A stretch of 64,000 nucleotides of DNA, taken from contig NW_026262659.1 in assembly GCF_021869535.1 (NCBI RefSeq), forward strand, positions 3,286,001 through 3,350,000, in the 5' to 3' direction. Under the pieces are notes generated by a model. It was not told where the DNA came from. It worked only from the letters and a program-made list of their open reading frames with translations, and ran no database searches. Source of the stretch: Mytilus californianus. Its lineage: Eukaryota > Mollusca > Bivalvia > Mytilida > Mytilidae. Numbering within the stretch: position 1 is the stretch's first letter; every line of letters begins with the position of its first letter. Made by a program: the position numbers and the translations under genes. Below, in pieces: positions 47,226 to 58,449 of this stretch.

Positions 47226-47510
47226 CTTATTATCATTACTAATGGTTTACTTATACTGTCTTATTTTCCGAACGTTTACCTTCTATGAACACCTATAACT
47301 TATTATCATTACTAATGGTTTACTTATGACTGTCTTATTTTTCCAAACTTTTACCTTCTATGAACACCTATAACTTATTATCATTACTAATGGTTTACTT
47401 ATGACTGTCTTATTTTCCAAACTTTTACCTTCTATGAACACCTATAACTTATTATCATTGCTAATGGTTTACTTAAGACTGTCTTATTTTCAAAACGTTT
47501 ACCTTCTAAA
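47226..47510 (+). repeat. ~74-bp tandem repeat, 4 copies
   Basis: Units begin 'cttattatcatt.ctaatgg' at about 47226, 47299, 47374 and 47448 and contain 'gactgtcttatttt' and 'accttctatgaacacctata'. The array starts ten bases after the 44-bp array ends. Confidence 0.9.
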
Positions 47511-47689
47511 TTTTACAGAATTTAATTGCTACTCATTTAGAAGAATAAAGGATATTTATCATTAAATATTTTCCTGACGATTAAAATTAAAAGCAAACAT
47601 TTTACAAATATATTATAAAGATTTTCTTGAGATTACGAAAGCCTGTTGACATAAAAAAAAATTCAATAATTGCGACATAATATTCGTTA

Positions 47690-48130
47690 GTTTTTAATTA
47701 GGTCACAACATTAATACACAGCAACAAACGACAACCACTGACTTGGGCTCCTGACTTGGGACAGGCACATACAGAATGTGGCGGGGTTAAACTGGTTTGA
47801 AGGCGCCAACTCTCCCCTTAACCTGGGACAGTGATGTAACTATACAACATAAGAACAAACTATAAAATTCAGTTGGAAAGGCTTAACTCATCAGATGGGT
47901 ACAAATAGAAATACACCTAACAAAAGTACAGAGTGGACGTCGGAGGGTACTTATACATGTACATCCCCACAACAAAAAGACACTAAGTACAGATCTGAGA
48001 GTACTAACAGTTACTGACAGCTAGTTCAAAGCCAATAACAAATAATAAAAAAATTATGCATCTAAGACTTAAATGTCAATCAGTACACATCCAACATCAA
48101 ATGGATTTAGTGTAAAGACGTCATTAACAG
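47690..48130 (+). repeat. Interspersed repeat family A, 3' part
   Basis: Contains 'acaacgacaaccactga'-like text, 'cctgacttgggacaggcac', 'gtggcggggttaaac', 'cctgggacagtgatgtaac' and 'gacagctagttcaaagccaa', matching 11640-12050 in order and, for part, 54420-54480 inverted. Non-coding. Confidence 0.6.
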
Positions 48131-48940
48131 TCAGAGAAAAACACGACCTTGCGCAATACCAATATTACTTTATCAGACGACCAGATTTTAAAAAATTAAA
48201 GCACTTTTAAATCATTTTACCTCGTTTATTTTCAGGTGTTTTAGGAATTCTCCAATGCGTAAATATAAAGTATATCGAAAGGACAATCAAAATTCCAAAG
48301 TCGAAGACAAACTGGCAATATCATTTAAAAAGCCGTAAACGACGAAATGACAAAACAAATAAGTCTACATACTAGAAAACTGAAGGTCATTAAATACGTA
48401 TACTTGAGGTGAAATCTTAACTTGCATGTCACTGCATATAAAAGTTAACGTTATGTCATTTTCAGTTTTTATTTTTAGTTAGACCTTATTAGATATGACA
48501 TTATATGTATAAGAAGATTTAAACGATCTATAAGTAATAGTACTTCAACATGCAAACATCAGGATTATGGTATGTACAAAGTACCGTCATTAAGGTTTTT
48601 TACCAGTCACGATATCTTACGAACATGGCTTATCCAATGAAAGCGAAACTTTAAATCGTATTCATAACATTTTTTATCTTCTGGTTTTTTGACGGAATCA
48701 TAAATTTGAATGTATTCAAGTGAATTTTAAGCCGGAAAGGACATAACCCGAAATTGTTGAACTAAAATGGTCGTTTGGTCAGTTCATATATCTGTTTTGT
48801 TGACTATCTGAGTTACGAAATAATATATATCTAATGTCCAACGGCATTTCATGAATAATTAGCATAAAAACCGCCGTGTCTGTTGTGAAGTTGTGAATAT
48901 CAACGAACGCGATACCTGGTTAACTGGTATATCATTAAGT
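48131..48940. other. AT-rich non-coding stretch
   Basis: Nothing supportable is seen apart from scattered short repeats. No ORF with a family motif. Confidence 0.4.
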
Positions 48941-48941
48941 C

Positions 48942-49063
48942 ATACAGACCTTCGTGTATCGTGCATTCACCGTGCATTCATCGTGCATTCACCGTGCATT
49001 TATCGTCCATTCACCGTGCGTGTATCGTGCGTGTGGTCAGTTTGAATTTTAGAAGGTCTGTAT
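48942..49063 (+). repeat. 12-bp minisatellite bracketed by a 12-bp inverted repeat
   Basis: About seven units of 'cgtgcattcacc'/'cgtgcattcatc' run from about 48959 to 49035. They are enclosed by 'atacagaccttc' (48942-48953) and its exact inverse 'gaaggtctgtat' (49052-49063). Confidence 0.75.
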
Positions 49064-49389
49064 ATTTGGGTTTTTTCGTTTATTGTTTTGTCATAAATCA
49101 AGCTGCTGGTTTTTTTCACCTGAATTGTTTCACATTTTGTAATGACTTTGCATTTTTAAGCTTACTATACGGTGTGTGTGTGTGTTTGTTGCTCATACCT
49201 ATTGTCTCTAACAAACACGTCATTTAGACTCTGATGGAAAGTTGTCTCATTTGTAAATGATATATCAAATGAATCCGGTATATTTGATAGACCGACAATG
49301 CTGTGTCGGGTATTTACTGACTAGTACAAAAGTTTAAGACAAACAGAAGGATATGATACCCTACTCGGACACAATTTTCTGATTTCATC

Positions 49390-49510
49390 CTTACCACATT
49401 TTTTTTTTTTTTTTTATATTCATTTTGTTTTACTGCCATGTGCATGGCAGAGAAGCATCAAATACCATTGGTGTCTTTGGGACCCCCAATCGAACCCAAG
49501 ACCTCTCATA
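49390..49510 (-). repeat. tRNA-derived SINE fragment with poly-A tail
   Basis: On the minus strand 'gggttcgattggggg' is B-box-like, followed by about 70 bases containing 'ccatgcacatggcag' and a poly-A tract (poly-T at 49400-49418 on the plus strand). This is the order expected for a 5'-truncated SINE. Confidence 0.5.
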
Positions 49511-51035
49511 ATTGATACTTCACGACTTTGAGATCATTGAAGAGATTGTGTCTGTTTCAAATCAGGACTATGATAGTCATTTGTCCCTCACCCTGCTTAT
49601 TAAAAACAATAACAGAACTACTTACAATTTATGAATATAGATATCAGTTGCTTACCAATGTACGTCATGCTTACGCAAACATTTCTAATACTATACACAA
49701 ATGCTTACAAAAGTAAAGTACCAGTCTTCTCTATACTTAACCTAATTTTTCCTAATTTAAACCTTTGTTTTAAAATTTTTATCTTAGTTTGGTATCATTT
49801 TTCTTATAAATGTCTGAATCTATATTCCCCATACATACTGATAGAAATTTCTGTAATTAGATTTTAGTGTTTATGCCCATACAACACAATAGTGAACAGA
49901 TGGGCATTGGGTGTATTTTTCTCATCATATCAAAAAGACATTTAAAATAGTTTTCAAATTATCCCAGCTTCTATATGAAGTATTGGATGTTTTTTTTTAT
50001 TTTTTTTTGTCATCAAGCTTGTTATTATAAACATGTAACACCTGTGTATTATTAAGAGTCGCACATGCATAAATGTACATGTAGGTACTTATTAAGTTTT
50101 TTTTTTTAATGAATTTCACTTACCTTTACAATTGTTTAAATCTCTCATCTTTGTCTTCAATGTAAACGATAATCTATAGATACTTGTTTCATCTACATAC
50201 TATAACTTTTATGTCGACAAGGATTTCCAAACATCCCACTTTATAAACATCAGGAAAATGTAAAATTGATTTGTAATATCTAATTACTGTCATTGTTTTA
50301 ATAGCTTACAAATTCACGGAATTTACATATTATATGTTGATAATTTGTTACAGATCAGTGCTAATCACTTGTAGATTTAGATAAAGACTGTTAATTCCGA
50401 TGACGTTTTCAAACGATTAGGCACTGGGTAGTAGTTTCAAAGGGAGATACAACTGATGTTCTAATGAAACTTACAATGTTTACATTATTGGAGGTAAAAA
50501 GAATGACAAATGAGGGGTACTAAACATTTTATTGAAGATTGCTTCAGCTAAAAGATATTTATTTTTTAATTTGTTGTCCCTGAGATACCAACTATTGCTC
50601 GAGGCGAAGCCGATAGATGTTAGTATTATAATCGATATACATTATATTTTACGGTTGTTTGTTTTTAGTTCAGTTGATTTATGAATATTGTTTGTAAATG
50701 TAGTTAGCATCACTAATTGGATTTATGTGGTGAAAAGATATAAATATTTATAAAAGCAAATCTAGAGAAAGTGATTCCGTTGATTAATTTGATAAGCGTA
50801 TTTAAAAGAATAAATGTGGTTACAATGTATCTGATGTAAATCTAACTGTTTTAAAAATCCAAGCGCGTTTTTGCATGGTTTCTGCATGGTTACACAGGAG
50901 AAAAGTCTGTTAATAGAGTTCTAGGCTTTTGGTCCATTTAGAGTAATTTTTATACATTTGCTACAAACTTTGTAGATTTTTTTTTTCGTATAAAAATTGT
51001 TTTTGCAATTAGTACTGGGTAATTAGTTTTAAAAC
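49511..51035. other. AT-rich non-coding stretch
   Basis: Contains a fragment (50572-50610) of the hairpin family seen at 31444-31557. Otherwise unique-looking; no gene. Confidence 0.4.
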
Positions 51036-51036
51036 A

Positions 51037-51432
51037 CTAGATGTGTCGGAATCGCCACGCTCGCAAAAAAAGCTTGACGCCATTTTTAGAAGTGGAAATT
51101 TGATAATGAAAAACTGTAATTGCAGCAAAACTCATCGAAGCGGAATGAAACGTAAATCATCATAGTAGATTCACATACTAAAAATCAGATCAATATGTGA
51201 AAGAGTTTAGAAAAAAGTCTGAATAACTGTTATCTTCATGAAAATTGTCAAAGTCCATAGCCCGTAATTTCGGCAAAAATCAGCGGAGCGGAATTAAACG
51301 TAAACTCAATCGGTAACTCATCATAGTAGACTCACATACTAAAAATCAGCTCAATATGTAAAGGAGTGTAGAAAAAAATGTCCGTATAATTGTTCGTTGC
51401 GTAATGACGGACTATATGGCCCCGACACTAAC
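51037..51432 (+). mobile_element. Interspersed repeat with two ~150-bp modules ('agatgtgtcggaatcgcc')
   Basis: It begins 'actagatgtgtcggaatcgc' and contains two modules with 'catcatagtaga.tcacata' and 'ctaaaaatcag.tcaatatg' about 150 bases apart. It ends with 'taatgacggactatatggcc' and 'ccgac'. The modular layout resembles the Helentron-like elements elsewhere in the window, but I could not identify a clear inverted repeat or 3' hairpin. Confidence 0.5.
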
Positions 51433-52200
51433 TTGCAGGGCCTTGAAAAAAGAAAAGAGAGTGCAGATAATAGCATTTCTGAAATATCTAACCTTACTTG
51501 GCAATTGAATGGTTGTATATGCAAATTTGCTTTTTCATAAAAGCAGCGAAATTACTCAACAAGAAATAGGATTTATGTTGCAAACTTGTGTGCGTCAAAA
51601 GGGAATTAGGGTCCGACTTTTATAGAAAGAAAAAAGACCAATAACCACCATCTGGTTTCTAGAGTATATTAAATCAGATTCCTTGACCAACACTTGCATT
51701 GCAAAAAATACAACATCTTCGAGACTTTAAAAATAGCTCAGCCAAAAACCTTAAAAGGTCAGTTTAACAAAACAGACATGGAATCTAGTTGCTCAACTAT
51801 ATCATGTATATAGCATGTAAAAATAACACATAGCTACTGCGCAAATTGAAAAATTAAGAAAGTCTAGATACCCCAAGATGTCTTTTCATGGTCTGAATTT
51901 GTATCTCATTAATTATTGTTAATGTTAAGCAAAGTCTCAGTGTAAAGATATTAGCAAATAAATAAGCATTTATTATGCAAAAGATAGGATTTTTGTCCAA
52001 ATATAATTGAAAATTCGCTTTCGTAATTATCAGATGAATTTTACAATAAAACACAAAATTGGAAAAGAGCTGATGAATGCAGACTCCAAGAAATATAACA
52101 GTAAATCTATGGATTTTTCCACTCTGATGCATCCTTACTATTCCTAGTAATTTTCTAGTGCATTTAGATAAACTGTAAATAGGGGAGGAGACAGATTCTC
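51433..52200. other. AT-rich non-coding stretch
   Basis: No gene, RNA or recognisable repeat beyond short AT tracts. The sequence leads into the LINE fragment on the plus strand. Confidence 0.35.
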
Positions 52201-52820
52201 TCCTTGACTTACTCCTATGTCACACCTAAAGAATGCAGAACATTCTTGACTGCTTTTAACACAAGATTTAACATTATCATACAAACTAAAAGGCAGGCGG
52301 TAATAAGTAGAGAACATACCGTAATTTTAAAACAAACTTTTGCAGAGAAAAATATTTATTCACAGATATTGACAAAAAAAGCATTACAACATTTTTTAAG
52401 ATACGAATTAGCAATAGTAACTTATATATTGAAAGATGTCGATATATCAAACTGCTAGTAGAGGAGAGGATTTGTAAACTGTGTAATTGAGGAGTTGAAG
52501 ATGAATTTCATTTTATTATTATATGTACCAAACTAAAAAAGCCAAGGGAAGAACTATTAAAAAAACATTATTTCTGTTATACCTTCTTTTTCTGAGTTTG
52601 AGAAATTTAAATTTATAGTAAGCAGTAATGACTTAGATGTATGTAAAATATGTATTTTAGGTGTCAACAAGATGTATGATATGAATCTGTCTGTTCAATG
52701 TATTGTTGTTTTTAAGATTTCTTTCCATTTTAAAAACACTTTTATATGTTCATTTGTAATTGTTGTATTTGATGATAGTCCAATGTCATGACTTTATTTC
52801 AATAAATTTTACTTACTTAC
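52200..52820 (+). pseudogene. LINE 3' end: ORF2 C-terminal fragment, UTR and TTAC tail
   Basis: From about 52395 the plus strand reads FKISNSNLYIERCRYIKLLV then EERICKLCN, a stop, GVEDEFHFIIICTKLKKPRE. This is the C-x2-C...H...C domain following RT in CR1/jockey-type LINEs. The 84-codon frame at 52204-52458 overlaps in another frame and marks a frameshift. An AT-rich 3' region ends at about 52800 with 'ttacttacttac', a microsatellite-like tail typical of such LINEs. Inactive, 5'-truncated. Confidence 0.7.
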
Positions 52821-53164
52821 TTAAAAACTATGCAGTACTTTGAACATTTACCCAGTTATATTTGTACAATTTTGTAACTTAATCCACGATTAGGCCTTAG
52901 ATATGGTATCAAATGACCTTGAGAAAGCCACATAGGTACAGTAGAATTGTTTGCCAAGTGACTGGTAAATAAAAAGTGAAGCAAACAAAGTGAAAAAAAT
53001 ATCAGTTGTGCATTGTCTTTTCTAAAACCTATTTGGGCTTATGTTATTAGTCCTATCTTGTCTGACAATTTGCTAAGTCATTCATTCAAGATAGCAGTGA
53101 AAGTCTTACCCATACCAGACACAAATGTGATAGGTCTATATGAACTTGGTTTATATATATATAT

Positions 53165-53390
53165 TACCTTTATTTTTTGATAAAATTGAGAATGGAAATG
53201 GGGAATATGTCAAAGAGACAACAACCCGACCAAAGAGCAGACAACAGCAGAAGGCCACCAATGGGTCTTCAACGCAGCGAGAAAATCCCGCACCCGGAGG
53301 TGGTCCTCAGCTGGCCCCTAAATAAAATTGTGTAATAGTTCAGTGAAAATGGACGTCACACTAAACTCCAAAACATATAAATGAATTTGG
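53165..53390 (+). repeat. Interspersed repeat, inverted partner of 54360-54705
   Basis: 'aaaattgagaatggaaatgg', 'aaagagacaacaacccgacc', 'aaatcccgcacccggaggtg' and 'agttcagtgaaaatggacgt' correspond to the reverse complement of 54700-54500. A short piece of the family also occurs at 27245-27270. The 61-codon ORF here belongs to the repeat. Confidence 0.7.
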
Positions 53391-53454
53391 TAGGATAATA
53401 CTTTCTGACCACGAGTTTGGTATTTTTCCGGAATTTCAATATTATATCAAACAG

Positions 53455-54010
53455 TTAATAGTATATTGGCATTATAAAAGGAACTGTATTTTTAATATTT
53501 ACGTTTATAATATTGTCATACCCAGAGGCTTTATTGTTTTTATTTGTCACAACAGTCAGAATTTCGTCTTGTGAAATTGGCGAATTTAGAATATTCTCAA
53601 TATTCTCCGGAGAATTTTTATCAAAATCAATATCAAGTTCTTCATCTCCATCAACATCCTCATTTTTTTTTTTTTTTTTTATTTGTTTGTTTTTTTTTTT
53701 TAAATATTCATAAAAAGTATCCAAAGTAACCTTTTCATTATAACTAGACTTGGGTTTGTCAATATTGATTAATATTTTCCATAAGCCATTAGAATCAGTG
53801 TATGATTTTTGTCTGAGAGTATTAGCAGTTTTATCTGATAATCTTGAAAATGCTTGATCATCTTTCTTTTTTACTCTCTACTTGCCTTCTTCATTGAGAT
53901 TTTATTAAAAAGCTGACTTTTTAAATGCCCATATTTTCTTTTGGCCCTGTGAAAAATCTTTTTTTTAAATGGACATGTTGTATTATACCAAAGTTTGTTA
54001 TTAAATTTCC
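53455..54010 (-). pseudogene. LINE endonuclease-RT linker and RT start, fragment
   Basis: On the minus strand from about 54005: NKLWYNTTCPFKKKIFHRAK and RKYGHLKSQLFNKISMKKAS, then after frameshifts NIDKPKSSYNEKVTLDTF, an acidic run (DVDGDEELDIDFDKNS), NSPISQDEILTVVTNKNNKA and SGYDNIINVNIKNT. This is the characteristic region between endonuclease and RT of LINEs ('xxKAxGxDxIxNExI'). It stops at about 53455 before the RT core. Poly-A/T slippage lies inside (53670-53700). Confidence 0.75.
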
Positions 54011-54359
54011 TATATTTAGAATTTTTACATGTCATACCAAATACATTAACAGAAGATTTTTAAAAGATATCATACAAATTATTCACAACTGTATCAAAAT
54101 CAGACTGTTATATATTTTGTTTTGAAGAGCAACTCATCCAACGTAGTTCGTATATTTCTATTATTAAATGATATGAGCAAATCAGCCGTAATACGGATGA
54201 CGTTGCGCTGTCGATATAAATCAAGAGATAATATTGCTTTTCGGACCGGTCCAATATGGAAAAAGCTGTATTGGCTCATGGGCTAATACGAGACGTTCAC
54301 TCCCGGTTTCAATTTTCTTACGTCTAAGCTTACGCGTATTGTTGTGCGTTTGTTTTTTT
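54011..54359. other. Non-coding stretch between LINE pieces
   Basis: It probably includes eroded LINE sequence. No readable frame or motif is left. Confidence 0.35.
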
Positions 54360-54705
54360 CTACATTGGCTAGAGGTATAGGGGGAGGGTTGAGATTTCAA
54401 AAAACATGTTTAACCCCGCCGCATTTTTGCGCCTGTCCCAAGTCAGGAGCCTCTGGCCTTTGTTAGTCTTGCATCATGTTTAATTTTAGTTTCCAGTGTA
54501 TAATTTGGAGTTCAGTATGGCGTCCATTATCACTGAACTAGTATACTTATTTGTTTAGGGGCCAGCTGAAGGACGCCTCCGGGTGCGGGATTTTCTCGCT
54601 GCATTGAAGACTCATTCGTGGCCTTCGGCTGTTGTCTGCTCTATGGTCGGGTTGTTGTCTCTTTGACACATTCCCCATTTCCATTCTCAATTTTATTAAC
54701 TTTGG
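54360..54705 (-). repeat. Interspersed repeat, longer inverted copy
   Basis: Reverse complement of the 53165-53390 repeat and extending beyond it: 'ggcctttgttagtcttgcat', 'gcctgtcccaagtcaggagc' and 'aggtatagggggagggttga'. It lies inside the interval spanned by the broken minus-strand LINE, so it is likely a later insertion. Confidence 0.7.
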
Positions 54706-55680
54706 ACGTATCGTTCTGCATAAAATACATTTGTATCATATTTGTTTAACTTAAAATAACATAAAAAAAAGTTTAAATGATGTTACGTGTTTTGTAACTC
54801 TTGAATCGGAAATATTTCACAGCTTTTTCGAGCAAAACTTTCTATATTATCACTGTTTCATTTCCGTTTATCAATCATCATCAGAACGCAGACGATTCAA
54901 TGGTTAAACTGTCTGATTTATTCTTCCCAGCTACTTTATATTTGCTAGATAAAATGAATTGTTATAGCATAAGAGTAAGTACTTGGACGAGAAATGATGA
55001 ATAACATCAATGTTGACAAACAGCTAATGAAAACTCAGTTAAGCTTAAGATCCATCGTGACTGCGAAAAGACAAGTTCAAATATGAATTTCTGTATTTTC
55101 TTCACGGTAAGTTTCTTATTTGAATCAAAGAATTAAAATCATTTAATAAAAGTGTTATGAACTGCCTGTTTCTGTATTGGCCCTGTTATAGATTCTCTTC
55201 GAGTCTCGGGTCCAATAAAGCTAACCTCGAATCTATAACAGGGCCAATACAGAAACAGCCAGTTAATAACACTATAATATAAATAGCTTCATTTACTCTT
55301 ACGTGTTCTGTACATTCTTATTTCTTATCACTATTCCATCTTTTTTTTTGTAACGATTTCATTTTTTTCATCAAATATGCGTTAGAAACCTAACTCACAA
55401 TGAACATCTAAAAATAGAGGATTAAAAACCTCTACTTTAAACAAATGTTGATATTAGAAAACATATTACAGGATAAAAGCAAGTACTCCACAACACTTGT
55501 ATCATGGCAAGTAACATTTCCTATATATTTGTCACGTTCTGCTCCACAAGTCTATGTCCGAAAGTGTCAGGTCTAATTTACAATGTGTATGTTATCTGTA
55601 CAATGATATTCCGGTTTAAACAATATTAATATGGTCACGAAAATATTTCAAAATTTCTTCAACACTATTAATGTTCATTA
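54706..55680. repeat. Non-coding stretch with a long hairpin (55150-55275)
   Basis: 'gcctgtttctgtattggccc' followed by 'tgttatagatt' on the left reappears inverted on the right as 'aatctataacagggccaata' and 'cagaaacagcc', within flanking 'gtgttat'/'ataacac'. Arms are about 50 bases and the loop about 25. It resembles a foldback MITE. The rest is plain AT-rich sequence. Confidence 0.65.
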
Positions 55681-55684
55681 TCTG

Positions 55685-56060
55685 TAAAACAAAAAAAGTT
55701 ATCATCATGGCTACACAAATCTGGAAGATCAGTGGCTTTTGCATTGAAATCCCCAACCAGTGCATATCTGTTATCATTATCTAACAATGAAATTTTCAAC
55801 TTCAGAGAAGGCATCTATGGATGAATACGTTAAATTATCTGAGGGTATATATACACATCCTAACAAAAACTGATCTTCAAAACAATATCTAGAAAATAAA
55901 GCCCACTGTCATCTGGTTTAGGAAATTTTTAGTAGTTTAAAAACTCTCTATTAAAACTACATTTAAACCACCAGACTTTCTACAAAACTTATTTCTACAT
56001 TTTGAAATATAATTGTAGCCATTTGGAAATTTTAATATATCGAATTTTCTATATCTAAAC
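55685..56060 (-). pseudogene. LINE endonuclease domain fragment
   Basis: Minus-strand pieces read NGYNYISKCRNKF, CRKSGGLNVVLI, LGCVYIPSDNLT, then RYALVGDFNAKATDLPDLCS. GDFNAK and the preceding 'CVYIPS' are hallmark motifs of the APE-type endonuclease of non-LTR retrotransposons. Several frameshifts and stops break the frame. It is probably the 5' portion of the same LINE as 53455-54010, with insertions between. Confidence 0.7.
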
Positions 56061-56870
56061 AGCAGAAGCAGCTTCATACCCAGTATGAAATTAAGTCCTC
56101 CTGGTCGCTGATGAACAAATATGATAGCTATCCGAATGCTGTAGTCACCAAGGACTTGTGCTCAACCGACATTCAATAAAAATAAACATAAAAATTAATA
56201 ATAAAGCATGTATACAATATATCTATAAACAAATTTAAATAAAAATATATTATCTATTCCTCCTCGAGACTGATGCACATGAACAGGTATACTAAACAAT
56301 CACCCAAACGCAAGAATCACCAAGTGCATATGTTCGAATGACATTTTAATGTGTATTGTTGACGTTTTAGTGCAAAAAAATACTGATTCAGCCTCTAGCA
56401 TAACTTGTCTGAACGCTCTGAGAAAAATTCATAAACAAAATTATGAAACACGGATCAAATATGAGGATTCTTTATCTTTTATGAAAGCGAAATATCATAA
56501 TATTCATTATTCACTAATCAGATAAACTGATTATTGATAGTCAATTGATCAAAGTTAGCTAAATATTTCCAAGTGCATTTCTTTCATTATTAAGTGAAGT
56601 GCAATTCAGGAGAAAATGCAATTAATTTTCAATTTCTATCGTGTTCATTTGTAACAATACATAATAATATACACCATTTGCTATGCGTTCTACCAGTTTC
56701 GCATTTGCCTGTCATGATCAAAATGAATGCGTCAACCCCGAATTAAGTACCAGTTTTGTCCTTTTTACCATGTCTATATTTGTAAGTAGTTTTCTCCATA
56801 TCAATTTCAAAACAAATATTTCATTTGGCCATCTTGTGCTTGTGTTAATATGTAAGGACAAAATTTTGTT
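56061..56870. other. AT-rich non-coding stretch
   Basis: No recognisable gene or repeat. The 65-codon ORF at 56683 lacks motifs. Confidence 0.35.
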
Positions 56871-56874
56871 CTCG

Positions 56875-57085
56875 TATTAGGATCTGTGTACTCTTCCGGA
56901 GCACCTGAGATCAAATTCAGGTTTTTGGAGGGCCTCGTGTTGTTCAATTGTTAATGTTGTGTTTTGTAGACTACTGGTTGTCTTTTGGTCTTTTTTTTTT
57001 TAATTTTTGCCATGACGTTACCAGTTTGTCTTCGACATATGTGTGTGCATATTCGTTTGGTATCTTCCGCCTCTCTTTTGTCATA
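56875..57085 (+). repeat. Interspersed repeat (pair with 40195-40360/40848)
   Basis: 'actcttccggagcacctgag', 'ggcctcgtgttgttcaattg', 'gttgtgttttgtagactact' and 'gccatgacgttaccagtttg' match the 40195-40870 material in order and spacing. Confidence 0.6.
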
Positions 57086-57429
57086 CAATTGTAAACAATA
57101 AATTTTCTAAATAACTAATGTTTGCTTCAATATCAAATTTCCCTTTAGATGACGTTGAATTATCATATACATCTTGCAAGTCCCCGTAAAATATTCAAAT
57201 AAAATTAATCCGGCAATTACTTTCAACCTAAAATAGTAATGGGAACATAGTCATGACGAGTACCAGTTTAAGTGCAGATAATTATCAATTTCTTATATCT
57301 CATTTATATATTTTTCAATATAAGCTGTACTGGCAATATTATTGAGAGTTATTGCTATTATTCACTTTTAGTCGAATGATATGGAGCAAATGTATATTTT
57401 AAGTGACATAAGATAGGAAACTCATTAAT

Positions 57430-57610
57430 GATACCAGGCTCATAATTTTGTACGCCAGACGCACGTTTCGTCTTCAAAAGTGATTCTCAATTTAAAAACG
57501 TAAAACGGCTAAATCAAGTACGAAGTTGAAGAGCATTAAGGACCCAAAATTTCGAAAGGTTTTGCCAAATACAGCTAAGGTAATTTATTCCTGGGGTAGA
57601 AAATCCTGAG
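57430..57610 (+). repeat. Interspersed repeat (pair with 46690-46860)
   Basis: 'taccaggctcataattttgt', 'acgccagacgcacgtttcgt', 'agtacgaagttgaagagcat' and 'gttttgccaaatacagctaa' in order. Non-coding. Confidence 0.6.
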
Positions 57611-58014
57611 TATCAGAAAGGATAAATTTCATTTCCAGAAGATGCATGTTATGGTCAACATCAGTACAATGATAAGCAAATTAAATAGTTCCTTATTTTT
57701 TTTTATATAATATGGATAATACAATTAGAAAAAAGCTCAAAAATATATCAAGATATAAGTTTAAACACATTCTTCTCTTTTTTTTCTGCAATGACGCAAT
57801 CACACACAATATTATTCACCAGAAAAGGCCTAGAACGAAAAAAAAAAAAGGAAACCCCTCACTCATAAGGTAACACGACGTGTATCTAAGTGATAACACT
57901 CTTTCTGTCAACAATATGGCAAACAAAAAAATGATTTTCATTATTGTAGTCGTCTCTGAATTTGCTGGCTTCCACAACAAAACCGTGTTCATGTTAGCGC
58001 TTATCATATTGTGG

Positions 58015-58439
58015 TTATATTGTTAATATGCTATAAGCATGTACATCGACTTCTATCATCGGTTGATATGGATTTGTATAGCCTTCAGTAAGATGATTTG
58101 CTATATCTCCTTCAGAATTTGAACTACTGTTTTCTTCTTGGTCGACGGTTGAAGAATGTCTGACCCTACCTTGATTCATACGTTCAACTCTGGTACTGCT
58201 GTTTATTAAGGTAGCATCACCAATCATATGATTCTCATCAATCAGATCATAGGCATTTTCAGTGTTTCGGATATATTGTACGTTTGGCAGTTCGGAAGAT
58301 GTTTGATTATGGTGTGTTCCTTGAGATTGTAACTTGTAGAAATGTTCAGCTTTTTTTTTGTATTTCAAACAACAAGCAACTAGAGCCACGCTCACTGTAA
58401 TGCTTACTGCACTTAGACAAATCATTCCTTTGATACATC
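58015..58439 (-). CDS. Last exon of a transmembrane receptor (TM helix and tyrosine-motif tail)
   Basis: The exon opens after a TTGCAG acceptor (58440) and runs 141 codons to a stop at 58015. It starts with a Cys (CIKGM), then a single hydrophobic helix ICLSAVSITVSVALVACC, a stop-transfer KYKKK, and a cytoplasmic tail of about 110 residues. The tail has NAYDLIDE, GYTNPYQPM and HAYSILTI near the C-terminus. YTNP fits the YxN Grb2-type SH2 site and YQPM the YxxM PI3K-p85 site, so it looks like a phosphotyrosine-signalling receptor, perhaps of the Ig/EGF/scavenger type common in mussels. The extracellular exons should lie at higher coordinates, but I could not find them in the window. Function is inferred from motifs only. 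Confidence 0.6.
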
Positions 58440-58449
58440 CTGCAATCAT

